In this document: positions 8,796 to 18,139 of the stretch, piece after piece | How positions within the stretch are numbered: position 1 is the first letter of the stretch | How the letters are laid out: each line of letters begins with the position of its first letter | Assembly: GCA_937922005.1 (NCBI GenBank) | Contig: CAKZWV010000026.1 | Location: 1-63,892, forward strand | Source of the DNA: an uncultured Clostridia bacterium | Lineage (GTDB): Bacteria > Bacillota > Clostridia > Saccharofermentanales > DTU023 | Reading direction: 5' to 3' | DNA: 63,892 nt | The notes under the pieces: model-generated | What the model was told of the DNA's origin: nothing | Database searches by the model: none | Seen by the model: the letters and a program-made list of their open reading frames with translations, nothing else | Translations under genes and position numbers: made by a program

Positions 8796-10475
8796 CTACT
8801 CTCTCTTTAAAACGGCGTGAAAAGCCCGAACCAGCCCCTTCACCAGGAGTGGCTCCTCCCCCGGTAAAAGCGAGCGCATATCTGCCCAAAATGCCCCATC
8901 CTCGATCCTGCCAATAATCGGCAAGAAAGTCAGTTCCTTTCGGACGAGCCTAGCCTGCAAATCCTCCTTCGACAAAGGTAAGGTCCGCACAAAAGCCTCA
9001 AAGGCATTCGCTTGTGGTCCCTCCTCCCCAAAGGAAATCCGTAAGGCATAAGAAGGCAACAAAACATTAGGGGCAGTCCCGCCCCCCACTTTCGCCTGGG
9101 TCTTTTCCACAGAAACCGACACCCCGTACTGACCCCGCATCGCTTCTGCACACGCTACCCGGTCCGGCCCATCAAAGCCTAAATCCCGATACAGGTCCTC
9201 CTCAACCTGCCGGGCGAGAGCCAACAAAACCTCCGGCTTTTGACCAACCTGGCGGAGCACGGGAATATTTGCTTCACGGTGAGCTTCATAATAAGCTAAG
9301 ATTTTCTCGAGCGATAAGAGGGTAAATTTGTCCACACGAAGGGCCCGCATCAGCTGATTATGCTTGAGCCGGTCCATAAATTTACGAGAGCCCAAGATCA
9401 TCCCCGCCTGGGGACCACCAAAGAGCTTATCGCCCGAAAAACAAAGCACATCGACCCCTGCCGCCAGACCCTCTTTGACCTTGGGCTGGGTCTGCATCTC
9501 AGGGGCCAGATCCTCCTCCAAGAGGCCCGACCCCAAATCATAGATCAAGGGCAACTGATGGTCGTGGGCAACTCGGACCAGATCCGCCAGACTTGGTTCC
9601 TCTGTAAAGCCCCCCAGGTAAAAATTACTCCGATGGACCTTCAAAATCCCGCAAGTCCGGGAATTGATAGCCTTGGCATAATCCGATTCCTTGATCTTAT
9701 TGGTACAACCCAAGGCCACCAGGCGCATCCCGGACCGGGAAATAATATCAGGAATCCGGAAAGACCCGCCAATTTCCACCAACTCCGACCTGGCCACCAG
9801 GATCTCCGGGGGTTCCTGAGCCTCCTTACGAATCCTCTCTCTCAGCTCCTCGTAGGCTAAAAGTTCCGTCAGACCAGCCCCTTTCTTGCGCATTTCCATC
9901 AAAAGCTGGTCCAAACCCTTGAGCTTTTCCGCTTGCAGGTCATCATAACGGTCCTTCAAGGTGGCTAAAATAAGGAGCATGGCCGCCGCATTGTTATTGG
10001 TTACCGCTGCCGCTTCTGCCCCCAAAAGCTCACTCAAAAGCTGTTCCACGCCGCCACCCCGGTAGCCTCGCTCGCCTCTTCTAATATCATACTCCAGGGT
10101 ACAGTAAGAAGTCAGAGTCGTCTGCAAATCTCCAAAAATCTCCATCGGTAGGGGGGCCCGGCCTAAATTAGTATGGATAATCGTCCCCGTTACATTAATC
10201 ACTCGTTGAATCAGAGCCTGGCGGTCCCGGTAAATCTCCTGCAAAATGGCCTCTTCCCAATCTGGGACCTGCAAACTTTCCAGCTCTTCTTCCTTGGCAG
10301 ACAAAATCTGGTCACGGAAGCTCTGGAGGGCCCTCTGTGCAATCCTCACCAAATACGGCTCTCCAAAAGCCAGGCGCAGATCCTGGAGATCCGGGCTCTG
10401 GACCATTTTTCCCACATTAGGAAGCGACGCTAACAGCTGAGACTTCGACTGCTGAGACTTCGATTTTTGAGACAT
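8796..10475 (-). CDS. selA: SelA, L-seryl-tRNA(Sec) selenium transferase
   Basis: A PLP enzyme converting Ser-tRNA(Sec) to Sec-tRNA(Sec) with selenophosphate. Recognisable blocks are the N-terminal tRNA-binding region (residues 1-90), INVTGTIIHTNLGRAPL near 93-109, and the PLP lysine in SGDKLFGGPQAG. The protein has 559 residues instead of the usual ~465. About 50 extra, charged, probably helical residues (roughly 174-223) sit between NNNAAAMLLIL and the RSELVEIGGSFRIPD motif, where Escherichia coli SelA has only a short turn. ATG at 10475 has an AAAGGA site 6 bases away. A tandem-repeat spacer separates it from the upstream desulfurase gene. Confidence 0.95.
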   Translation of the reverse strand: MSQKSKSQQSKSQLLASLPNVGKMVQSPDLQDLRLAFGEPYLVRIAQRALQSFRDQILSAKEEELESLQVPDWEEAILQEIYRDRQALIQRVINVTGTIIHTNLGRAPLPMEIFGDLQTTLTSYCTLEYDIRRGERGYRGGGVEQLLSELLGAEAAAVTNNNAAAMLLILATLKDRYDDLQAEKLKGLDQLLMEMRKKGAGLTELLAYEELRERIRKEAQEPPEILVARSELVEIGGSFRIPDIISRSGMRLVALGCTNKIKESDYAKAINSRTCGILKVHRSNFYLGGFTEEPSLADLVRVAHDHQLPLIYDLGSGLLEEDLAPEMQTQPKVKEGLAAGVDVLCFSGDKLFGGPQAGMILGSRKFMDRLKHNQLMRALRVDKFTLLSLEKILAYYEAHREANIPVLRQVGQKPEVLLALARQVEEDLYRDLGFDGPDRVACAEAMRGQYGVSVSVEKTQAKVGGGTAPNVLLPSYALRISFGEEGPQANAFEAFVRTLPLSKEDLQARLVRKELTFLPIIGRIEDGAFWADMRSLLPGEEPLLVKGLVRAFHAVLKRE

Positions 10476-10520
10476 AGCAATTCCTTTCACACTATTTCCT
10501 ATAACAAATATTCCTGCGAA

Positions 10521-10596
10521 CCTGTACTGGTCTAGCGAACCAGTGCTGATCTAGCAAACCAGTACCGATCTAGCGAACCAGTGCTGATCTGGTAAA
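10521..10596. repeat. 4 x 19-bp degenerate tandem repeat
   Basis: Four contiguous 19-base units begin at 10521, 10540, 10559 and 10578, of the form CCAGTGCTGATCTAGCAAA with 2-5 differences between units. The array fills the spacer between the desulfurase-like gene and selA. There are no spacers between units, so it is not CRISPR-like. Confidence 0.85.
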
Positions 10597-10644
10597 GAGA
10601 GCAGCTTTCACCGAGCGAGCAAAGATTTCGGGGCCCCTGCTCCC

Positions 10645-12036
10645 CTAGGCTTCCGACAAAATCTCGTCCAAGGCCTTCAAGCAAAGATCGACCTCTTCCA
10701 AGGTGTTGGCTGGTGAGAAAGAGAAACGAATGGCCCCTTCCGGGAAGGTTCCCAAACTCTTATGGGCTGCCGGCGTGCAGTGCAGGCCACTCCTTGTTGC
10801 GACCCCTGCTCTCTGCTCCAATTCAAAGGCCAGAATTGAATTATCCTGAATGGGAGTGCAATCCAAAGCGATGACCCCCACATTGGCGATGGGATCGGTA
10901 TAGAAAGCCCCAGCATCGTGGATCTTCTCAACCTGAGGGAGCTGGCCCTTTGCGTCAACAAACTGAGTCCCGTGAGCCTGCCCCCCGCTAGGCTGCTTCC
11001 TTTCGCCCTGATCTCCCAGGACCAAGTCTTTCGCAAAGGCGAAGGTCCGCCGCAAGGCCGGAACTTGGGGCCCCAGAATCCGGACCTTATCCCAACCAGC
11101 ATGGGGGCCCTCCGTAAGCTTTCCAAATTTTTCTTGCAAAGGGACCAGCCCCTCCACAAAGGCCTCGGTGATCCGCATCTTTGCCTTAAAGTCAGACCAG
11201 GGATCCTCCCGGACCCAATCCTGCAAAGCCACTTCCAGACCAAGGATCCCAGGCAAATTCAAAGTTCCCGGCTCAAAGCAGTCTGGCATGGCATCCGGCA
11301 GGGTCTCCAGGTCGCTATAGCTCCCCGTCCCCCCACTCATCAAGGGGTTGAGGCGCTTAGCAAAATCCTTAGTCATCAAAAGAGCGCCAATCCCTTGGGG
11401 TCCACCCAAGGCCTTATGGCCCGTAATCCCTAAAGCCGAAATGGATAAGGTTTCCATAGAAAGCGGCAGGGTTCCAGCAATTTGCGCCCCATCCACCAGG
11501 AAGGGCACCCCCCGCTCAGCTGCCAAGGCCCCCGCCTTTTGCAGGGGCAAGGTCGCCCCACAGAGATTCGAGGCCCCAGTCAAGGCCAATAGCCTCGTTT
11601 TCGCCGTAAAGAGCTCCTCGAGCTCAGCAAGGTCAAACCTTCCCTCCTCATCACTCTTCCAAAGGACCACGCGGATCCCCTTTTCTGTCTCCAATTGCCG
11701 CAGGGGTCGCATCATGGCGTTGTGCTCTAAGGAGCTACAAATAACCTCGTCCCCCGCTTCCCAGGGAAAGCCCTTCAAGACCCAATTCAGCGATTCTGTT
11801 ACATTTTTGGTAAAGACGACCTGACGAGGGTCCCCGACCCCAAATTGTTGGGCTAAAAGCTCCCGACAATCCAGGACCTTCTTGCCTACCGTCAGCGAAG
11901 ACCGATACGAAGACCGGCCCACACTGACCGCCCCCTTCTCCAAATACTCCATCATCGCCTGACCTACCCCAGGCCGTTTCGGAAAAGAAGTTGCCCCATT
12001 ATCGAAATAAATCATAGGCTCTTCCACAGCTCCCAT
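10645..12036 (-). CDS. class V aminotransferase / cysteine desulfurase, selenium-associated type
   Basis: A fold-type I PLP enzyme of the NifS/Csd family. The N-terminus (YFDNGATSFPKRP) and the PLP lysine in ITGHKALGGPQGIG are clear, and the catalytic-cysteine region reads TRSGLHCTPAAH near the C-terminus. This subfamily commonly sits beside selD, yedF and DUF3343 genes and is thought to mobilise selenium or sulfur from (seleno)cysteine. The protein has 463 residues, about 80 above usual. An insertion of roughly 60 residues (about 320-385, rich in Q/G/D) interrupts the C-terminal domain after VRILGP. GGGAGGT lies 6 bases before the ATG. The direct role in selenophosphate supply is inferred from context. 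Confidence 0.85.
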   Translation of the reverse strand: MGAVEEPMIYFDNGATSFPKRPGVGQAMMEYLEKGAVSVGRSSYRSSLTVGKKVLDCRELLAQQFGVGDPRQVVFTKNVTESLNWVLKGFPWEAGDEVICSSLEHNAMMRPLRQLETEKGIRVVLWKSDEEGRFDLAELEELFTAKTRLLALTGASNLCGATLPLQKAGALAAERGVPFLVDGAQIAGTLPLSMETLSISALGITGHKALGGPQGIGALLMTKDFAKRLNPLMSGGTGSYSDLETLPDAMPDCFEPGTLNLPGILGLEVALQDWVREDPWSDFKAKMRITEAFVEGLVPLQEKFGKLTEGPHAGWDKVRILGPQVPALRRTFAFAKDLVLGDQGERKQPSGGQAHGTQFVDAKGQLPQVEKIHDAGAFYTDPIANVGVIALDCTPIQDNSILAFELEQRAGVATRSGLHCTPAAHKSLGTFPEGAIRFSFSPANTLEEVDLCLKALDEILSEA

Positions 12037-12165
12037 ATGTCACCTCCCTCAAATTCTGACTTTTGCCTCTCAAGGCTGCCATGCCCTTACCCTAAAAAAA
12101 TCTTTTCCCTTGAACAAATAGTCCCGAGAGACCAAGTCTCCCGGGGCTTCACCCGCCTGAGTCCT

Positions 12166-12408
12166 CTAGGGATTCGCGGGAATCACATCAACCGACCGGA
12201 CGGGAATATTTTTGGCCGCAAGAAGAGCAAGAACCTCTTCTTGAAGGGCTGGTGGTACCATGAGCGACAGGCCACAGCTGCGACTAATCTCCCGAGGTGT
12301 AGGGACCAGCCTCAGGTCCGGATAGGGATCCTCCACTGCTTTCTCCGCGAAGAGCGAGTCCGACGTGGAAGAAAAGCTAATAAATACGGTATCTTCCTTT
12401 AATTTCAT
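12166..12408 (-). CDS. DUF3343 family protein (putative Se/S carrier)
   Basis: An 80-residue protein resembling the small DUF3343 family found next to yedF, selD and NifS-like genes. It has a FISFSSTSDSLFAEKAV start, a conserved central LVPTPREIS segment, and SCGLSLMV carrying the single conserved cysteine, which may accept selenium or sulfur. The ribosome binding site is weak. It lies between yedF (108 bp upstream) and the desulfurase gene (129 bp downstream). Function is inferred from gene neighbourhood only. Confidence 0.75.
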   Translation of the reverse strand: MKLKEDTVFISFSSTSDSLFAEKAVEDPYPDLRLVPTPREISRSCGLSLMVPPALQEEVLALLAAKNIPVRSVDVIPANP

Positions 12409-12450
12409 ACTGTTTTTTCACACGCCAATAGGCCTAGTCTATGTGGTGCC

Positions 12451-12504
12451 CAGGGCGACTGAGCCGACCAGGCCGAACAGGGCGACTGAGCCGACCAGGT
12501 TGAT
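12451..12504. repeat. 2 x 27-bp tandem repeat
   Basis: Two 27-base units start at 12451 and 12478 (core GGCGACTGAGCCGACCAGG), with a partial third copy up to about 12515. They fill the spacer between yedF and the DUF3343 gene. Confidence 0.8.
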
Positions 12505-12515
12505 CGAGCCGACCC

Positions 12516-13136
12516 CTAGGGGGTAATGACCTTACCAGCGTGAGCCATGGTTTCATAAATGGTATACATATCGACCACTTCCCCGACCATGGGCGTCACC
12601 TTGTAGAAAGAGGTGCATGTGCCGCAGGAGTAAATTTCAACTCCATCTTCAGCCAGGCTCTTGAGATCTTCCAAAACCTTGCCTTCGGTACTCGTGAGCA
12701 GAACACCCGAATTATAAAAGAGAATCTTGCTGGGCTTTTCCTCGACCTGGGTCAAGGTAAAGATAAAGGCCCCGATCAACTTAGCCCCTAGGGTCTCATC
12801 GCCGTTCCCCATATGGTTGGCATGGATGGCAATGACAAAGTCCCGATTGGCTACGCTGTTGGGATCACACACCGTTCCCTCGTTTCCATCCAGGAAAGCT
12901 TCCTTATAGGCCTTACTTTCATCCGTTGGAGTCATCGTCAAAACCCAAACGCCCCCCTCCTGCTTCTCCACCTCGCAGGCCAATTTGGCACTGCTGGCAA
13001 AGCGCTTGAGATTATTGGTTACAATCTCACTATTGGCCTCAATCACCAGAGCCTCATTCGGCCCCAGGTCCTTATAAGCCTTCTTCGCATTCAAAACGGG
13101 TTGCGGACAAGTTAAATTTTTAACATCTAAATTCAT
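12516..13136 (-). CDS. yedF: YedF, selenium-metabolism sulfurtransferase-like protein
   Basis: A 206-residue protein with an N-terminal TusA-like fold, including the CPQPVLNAKK motif (C10) that in TusA carries persulfide, and a C-terminal DsrE-like domain with the Cys pair in SCGTCTSFYKV. The two-domain arrangement matches the YedF form that co-occurs with selD in selenium-using bacteria. It probably delivers reduced selenium to SelD or protects it; this role is inferred. A strong AAAGGAG site precedes the ATG. It lies 54 bp downstream of selD and is cotranscribed with it. Confidence 0.88.
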   Translation of the reverse strand: MNLDVKNLTCPQPVLNAKKAYKDLGPNEALVIEANSEIVTNNLKRFASSAKLACEVEKQEGGVWVLTMTPTDESKAYKEAFLDGNEGTVCDPNSVANRDFVIAIHANHMGNGDETLGAKLIGAFIFTLTQVEEKPSKILFYNSGVLLTSTEGKVLEDLKSLAEDGVEIYSCGTCTSFYKVTPMVGEVVDMYTIYETMAHAGKVITP

Positions 13137-13190
13137 CGTATTTCTCTCCTTTACCTGCGATTCATCAAAAAATCAAATTTGCGTTCAAGC

Positions 13191-14324
13191 CTAGATTAGC
13201 TTAAGGGGCTTGGTATCCCCCTTGGGATCTCGCTCGACAAAAGTGCCCACCTGGGTCATGGCCAGGCGCTGGTCTTGGGCTTCAGCCAGCAAATAAGGGG
13301 CAAAAGACGGAGTACAGGCGATCAAAAGGCCTCCTGAAGTCTGAGGATCATAACACAGGTCCTCACGCCAGAGTTCTTTCACCTCGGAATCAATCTTCTC
13401 TTGCAAATACTCCCTATTGTGGTAGAGACTTGCCGGGATAAAGCCATCCTGGGCGTAGGCTTGGGTCCCAGGCAGGGTTAAAAAGCGTCGGGTATCTAGC
13501 ACTAAGCCCAGGCTGGGATCACTTAACATTTCGAGGCTATGGCCCGCTACACCAAAGCCCGTGACGTCCGTTAAGGCATGAATCTCGTTCAGATCAAAGT
13601 TGGAACCTGGTTTCTTGTCTCGGAGGCAGGCTAAGAAGTTATTTAGCCTCTTCATCTGGTCAAGACAAGCCTTTTCTTCTTGCTTGCTCGCCAAATGTGC
13701 TCGGATCGCTGTACTTACAATGCCGACGCCCAAGCGCTTAGTAAGTAGAAGGACATCCCCTGGACGGGCCCCCACATTACTGAGCAACTCTTCCTTCTTA
13801 CAGACGCCATTGACGGAAAGGCCATATTTGGGAACCTTGTCGTCAATACTGTGGCCCCCTACAATATTGCACCCTGCCTCTAGGGCCTTATCATTCCCCG
13901 CCCGCAAGATCTCCTTGGCAAGCGCCATGGGAAGACAAGATGGAAAGGAAAAAATATTGAGTGCCGTAACAGGGCGGCCACCCATAGCCCAAACGTCACT
14001 GAGGGCATTGGTAGCTGCGATAGCCCCGAAGTCATAGGCATCATCCACAATGGGTGGAAAATAATCTAAGGTCTGGATCACCAAGGTACCTGGTGCCACC
14101 TCATAGACGGCAGCATCATCGCTCGTCTCTAAGCCCACCAAAAGGCGATCATCTGGGATTTTCCTAAGCCCTCCTAGCAAGTCTCCTAGGACCCCCGGTC
14201 CTAACTTGGCACCTCATCCCCCACTTGTGGCATATTGGGTAAGGGGATAGCGGTCCCGAAGGTTCTTTCTCATCTCCTCCTCGGAAACGGAGGTGGAGTA
14301 TTTGTCGTTTTGATTCTGTGTCAC
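13191..14324 (-). CDS. selD: SelD, selenide water dikinase, itself a selenoprotein
   Basis: SelD makes selenophosphate from selenide and ATP. An in-frame TGA at 14216-14214 sits in the conserved loop GGUGAKLGPG, where most homologues have Cys or Sec. Reading through it joins the N-terminal RYPLTQYATSGG segment to the long downstream frame (LLVGLETSDDAAVY, then GGHSIDD), so it is decoded as Sec, not a frameshift. A hairpin (14187-14203: TAGGACC, GGG loop, GGTCCTA) starts 10 bases after the UGA, at the position expected for a bacterial SECIS. GTG at 14324 is chosen for its GGGGG site (Sec at residue 37). ATG at 14273 (Sec20) and ATG at 14354 are alternatives. Confidence 0.9.
14187..14203 (-). 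promoter_or_regulatory. SECIS-like hairpin in selD
   Basis: A perfect 7-bp stem with a GGG loop begins 10 bases after the UGA codon inside the selD coding sequence. Position and shape fit a SelB-binding SECIS. Confidence 0.6.
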
Positions 14325-14577
14325 CTTGGTTCCCCCTTTCTCGCTCCATGACATCTTCCACTTTTCTTCCCGACACGGATCTAATGCTTGCAGGGTCCTA
14401 GTCTTTCATCTGGTCTTATCACCAAGAAAAAACCTTACATAACTCGAGCGCACAAAGAGATCGTAATAGCCCCATGTGAAGAATTATGTAAGGTTCTTTC
14501 AACAAAAAATATTCCTTCAAAGGAATGGCCCTAAGTCCTATGTTCTAGGCTTTAGAGCCAGAAATTTATCTAGGTTC

Positions 14578-15744
14578 CTAATCGGCGATATAGCCTTTTT
14601 CCACAAGAATCTTGTGGGCAGCTTCCTTTTTCGCCACATTCATCCGGATCACGGGACCAGTACAACCCATACCTGACTCGGCATAAATGCCAGCCTGCCA
14701 AATGGCCTGGACGGCATCATCTAAGTCCATGACGTCCACCCCAGGAATCTGCTCATCGCAAACCTCGTGAGGAGGAGCCTCAACGGCAGCAGCTTCAGTG
14801 CTGGCCTTGGGGGCCTTTTTAGACTCCAAGATACTGGTCAAACCAGCCTTCTCAGCGGCATCATATTCCTTGGCTACCTTCTCCATGATCTTTCCTTGGA
14901 CCAACTCGGCCGCATAGGCAATGGCATTGGCAATAACTGGATAGCCAGAAGCCCGAGAGACAATCATGATTAGGCGATCATAATGCTGGCCGATTCCAGG
15001 CCCGTAGCCATCACCAACCGCTTCAAAGCTTCCTCCGCTTGTATAAGCGGTCAAGACCTTGGAAAGAACATTCCCAGTTAAGGTATCGCAGACCATAACA
15101 TCAGCAGAGCCCAGAAGGACATCATTACCACGCATGATTGCTCCGCCATCAGCCCGAGAAGTCTCGGCAAAGTCAAAGTCATAGCCCTGCTCTTTTAGTT
15201 CCTTGAGAACAATTTCAGCCTGTCTTGCACCATTGAGGTTCAAAATACCAACCTTAGGACGGGCAATGCCGCAGGCCTTAGCCGTAGCAATCCCATTGAT
15301 TGCGTTGAAAACCAGGCCCTCGACGAGGTCCGTCGAAGTAGTACCTGTCGTAGTAGCTAGGAAGAACTTCGTTCCACGAGAGGGAGCAATGGACCGTCCC
15401 ACGGTGGAAACACCAATTGGGAAGGGATAGTGCATGGCTACCGCACCTTGCACGACCTTATCGTCGAGCAATTGCTCCATCTTTTTAAAGCCGTCCTCGG
15501 CATCAGTTGCCTCAACCTTGGTCACCCCACAGCCTTCCGGGACATCAATGCTACCGATATAATAGACCTCAATTCCCTTTTTGGCAGCCTCTAGGGCCCC
15601 CTTCAAGGCATTTTCTTCTCCATGTTCAGAACCCTGGCCAATAAGGGCGATCTTGGGACTAGCCCCAAATCTTCCTGTCTCTAAAGCGCTAGCTAGCTCA
15701 TTGAGCGTCTCAGCAATTTCTACTTTTAATTTATCTTTTCCCAT
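14578..15744 (-). CDS. grdD: GrdD, glycine reductase protein C, beta-type subunit
   Basis: This 388-residue subunit works with GrdC as protein C, which takes the carboxymethyl-selenoether from GrdA and releases acetyl phosphate. It contains a phosphotransacetylase/PlsX-like core (KIALIGQGSEHGEENALKGALEAA near residue 30, then DVMVCDTLTGNVLSK near 233). The C-terminal segment has the conserved ESGMGCTGPVI cysteine. The family's usual length is ~385. It starts 15 bp after grdC and is last in the grd part of the block. A weak GGTGAG site precedes ATG at 15744. Confidence 0.93.
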   Translation of the reverse strand: MGKDKLKVEIAETLNELASALETGRFGASPKIALIGQGSEHGEENALKGALEAAKKGIEVYYIGSIDVPEGCGVTKVEATDAEDGFKKMEQLLDDKVVQGAVAMHYPFPIGVSTVGRSIAPSRGTKFFLATTTGTTSTDLVEGLVFNAINGIATAKACGIARPKVGILNLNGARQAEIVLKELKEQGYDFDFAETSRADGGAIMRGNDVLLGSADVMVCDTLTGNVLSKVLTAYTSGGSFEAVGDGYGPGIGQHYDRLIMIVSRASGYPVIANAIAYAAELVQGKIMEKVAKEYDAAEKAGLTSILESKKAPKASTEAAAVEAPPHEVCDEQIPGVDVMDLDDAVQAIWQAGIYAESGMGCTGPVIRMNVAKKEAAHKILVEKGYIAD

Positions 15745-15759
15745 GAGCACTCACCAGCC

Positions 15760-17310
15760 TTATGCTTCTTCAGCAGCCAGTAAGCTTTGGGCCAAGCCTT
15801 TCAGAGCAGAAGCCAGCTGCTTTTGGATCTCTGCCTTCGTGTCAGCACCGGTACCCGCCTCTTCTTCTAAGCCCTCATTTCTCTCAACGAGGAAGGAAAC
15901 GCCATCGAATAAGTTCGTCAGTCTACCTAAGAAGAGGGAGCCCTTCCCGATAACCATAACTCTCTTATAATTGCCGGCCATCAGTTCTTCACGGGCAAAG
16001 CCAAGAATGGGTACACCAGAAGGAATATGCCCTTGGGTCGGTGCAAATCCTGTCAATCCATGATTTGGTATGAAGTCATTGAAATCCTTCTTCTCCAGAT
16101 GGCCTTTTTTAACAGCCAGAGCGGCAATCATCTTCATGTTAGCTAAGGGCACATCGCCAGCACCAGCAGGTTTCGTGATATCCGGGTTTTGCATCTCGGG
16201 TGAGAATTTATCAACATCCGTGACCTTAAGGCCTGCCGCATCCAAAGGATCGGTTACGAGGGCACTAATAACGGCCTGAGGTGCCGATCCGGTTCCTACA
16301 GTGTGACGTCCAGTATGTTCAAGATCAATATAAGGACTGACGCCATCATCTTGACCAATAATAATGCTGACCCCAGCCAAACAATCCTCCAAGACCGGCA
16401 CATCTTTTTTAATGTGATCTTTAGAGTTCATGCCTAGTTTAGCCGTGCATCCACCAGCCGTGACAGCCACTGCCTTAAATACTCCCGCCTTGACGAGAGA
16501 AGCAGCAGAGAGGAGCGAGTGTGCCGGAGCTGCACAGAAGCCGCGGATATCACATCCAGAAGCAGAAGTTAACCCAACAATTTCCGCAGCTGCCTTTGCA
16601 AAGTTGCCACCACCCCGCTGGTTCATATCGCCGCAAGCTTCTTCAGCGCAGTCGATCACATAGGCAATCTCTTCAACCGGCAAGCCAGAATTTCTGACCC
16701 CATAGGCCAGGGCTAAGACACTCGAGGCCTTGCTGGCAATGTTTTCGTGCATGACGTGAGAGGAAAGGTTGGTATCGATATCATGAGCCCGATTGACACA
16801 TCCTACCAATTTTCCATCCATGTAGAGGCCTTCTGCATCCTCTTCATTCACATGCTGCTCAATGTCTACTAATTCAATGCCCTCTTTTATCCGGCCCATC
16901 ATATGCTCGGTGATGATAGGATCCTTGGCTAGTTTTTCTTTGGTGGCTGCCACAAAACCCTTCTCTAATTTAACCAAGTCAAATTCATCGGAGATCTGCA
17001 TCAGCAGGTAGAACTCATCTTGGGGCATGATTTCGCCAAACTTGGCATAGCGCTCGGCCCCCTCCATTTTCTTATCGTAGAGGGGAGCTTCCACGGTCTT
17101 CAGCTGATCCGGACGGAATCCGCCAATATACGCCTGGTTCGGATAATAGGCGACACAATCCTCATAGGATCTTAAATGTTTCGGTAGTGCCTTCAAAAAA
17201 TCAGAATCTGGATTGACAATTTTCTCGGTCCTTTGGGTGGTACCGTTATGGAGGACCATATCCGGTGTATGCACCAAAACATAACCCGTTCCTTTAATAA
17301 CTGCTTTCAT
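15760..17310 (-). CDS. grdC: GrdC, glycine reductase protein C, alpha-type subunit
   Basis: A 516-residue subunit of protein C with a thiolase/ketoacyl-synthase-like fold (KAVIKGTGYVLVHTPDMV at the start, a GFCAAPAHSLLSAASLV active-site region, HGLTGFAPTQGHIPSG near the C-terminus). With GrdD it forms the acetyl-enzyme thioester and cleaves it with phosphate to acetyl phosphate, which yields ATP through acetate kinase. ATG at 17310 has GAAAGGA 6 bases upstream. It follows a terminator hairpin after grdA, so its expression probably depends on partial readthrough, which would make GrdA more abundant than GrdC/GrdD. Confidence 0.94.
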   Translation of the reverse strand: MKAVIKGTGYVLVHTPDMVLHNGTTQRTEKIVNPDSDFLKALPKHLRSYEDCVAYYPNQAYIGGFRPDQLKTVEAPLYDKKMEGAERYAKFGEIMPQDEFYLLMQISDEFDLVKLEKGFVAATKEKLAKDPIITEHMMGRIKEGIELVDIEQHVNEEDAEGLYMDGKLVGCVNRAHDIDTNLSSHVMHENIASKASSVLALAYGVRNSGLPVEEIAYVIDCAEEACGDMNQRGGGNFAKAAAEIVGLTSASGCDIRGFCAAPAHSLLSAASLVKAGVFKAVAVTAGGCTAKLGMNSKDHIKKDVPVLEDCLAGVSIIIGQDDGVSPYIDLEHTGRHTVGTGSAPQAVISALVTDPLDAAGLKVTDVDKFSPEMQNPDITKPAGAGDVPLANMKMIAALAVKKGHLEKKDFNDFIPNHGLTGFAPTQGHIPSGVPILGFAREELMAGNYKRVMVIGKGSLFLGRLTNLFDGVSFLVERNEGLEEEAGTGADTKAEIQKQLASALKGLAQSLLAAEEA

Positions 17311-17514
17311 GAAATTTCCTTTCTTCACTGTGAAAATGGAATACTATATCGTTATATTTGTGAAAACCAGGGATATGGCAGGAAGCTGAAATCTATGAAC
17401 TAAGTCTCCATAGGTAGAAGACCTGTCACAGACTTTCTCTTCCTCCAATACCTGGGCATTCTATTACGTGGCATCCCGCTAGATCGATTTCTAGTAGGAT
17501 CCAATCGTAGACAT

Positions 17515-17577
17515 AAAAAACCCCTGACCCAAGGGGAACAGCATGGTAAGCCAAGCCGTATGCTCAGGATCAGGGGC
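17515..17577 (-). terminator. grdA-grdC intercistronic terminator
   Basis: CCCCTGA pairs with TCAGGGG (17570-17576 and 17521-17527) around about 42 bases, followed on the minus strand by T6. It starts 12 bases after the grdA stop and would lower grdC/grdD expression relative to grdA. Confidence 0.65.
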
Positions 17578-17588
17578 ATGAGTGCGAA

Positions 17589-18059
17589 TCAGAACTTGCA
17601 ATATTCGTCTCTGAGTCCGGTCATCTCTTCCGTAATCTCATCAACGTCTAAAACCATTTCCATCATGCTGACTTGCTCCTCGTAGACTGCTGGGTCAAAT
17701 TCTTCTTTGACTTCTTCTTCGCACACATGGTAACATTTGAGTCCCAACGAGACTCCTGTCAATGGACCAGCAAAGGTGGGGTCGCCTGCTTCAACTGTTT
17801 CACAAGCTAATCCTGCTCCCTCTGCATCGGCAGCACCAACCAAAACAACTAGGTTTTCTGGTCCGTACTGCTCAGAATATTCGAGAACCCTCTTTTGGTT
17901 CTCTAAGTCCATTGCACCTGCGGCGGTTCAGACAAAGCACTCCGTCGAGGAGAATACGACTTCTGCGCCAGCTGATTCAGCGCACAGGGCAATTGCTGGT
18001 CCTGGAACGCCGTCACGGTCGCCGATGACAACAACTTTTTTATCTTTTAGTATAGCCAT
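17589..18059 (-). CDS. grdA: GrdA, glycine reductase selenoprotein A
   Basis: A 156-residue carrier selenoprotein. Sec44 attacks the glycine Schiff base on protein B to give a carboxymethyl-selenoether, which is passed to protein C. The codon is TGA at 17930-17928 in the motif ECFVUTAAGAMDLENQ, which matches the family motif around Sec44. The frame is open on both sides: KVVVIGDRDGVPGPAIA upstream and GDPTFAGPLTGVSLG downstream. A downstream-only reading starting at Met 50 would miss the active site. GAAGGAGGT precedes ATG at 18059. A consensus promoter and a leader hairpin lie upstream. The hairpin after the UGA is weaker than in grdB or selD, with an AGGT loop. Confidence 0.96.
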
Positions 18060-18139
18060 CTGTCTACCTCCTTCATAAAAATAACTCGTCTAGCCATTTC
18101 ATGCTAAATCAGGGATTCTTCTAAGATTATTCGGCTAGC

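Noticed and set aside
10521..10596. CRISPR array
   Set aside because: Repeat units are contiguous, degenerate and without unique spacers, and no cas genes are nearby. The same applies to the other arrays in the window.
17589..17912. grdA as a short 107-residue gene starting at Met after the UGA
   Set aside because: The upstream frame matches GrdA exactly through the Sec motif, has a promoter and a strong ribosome binding site, and the genome encodes the full Sec machinery.
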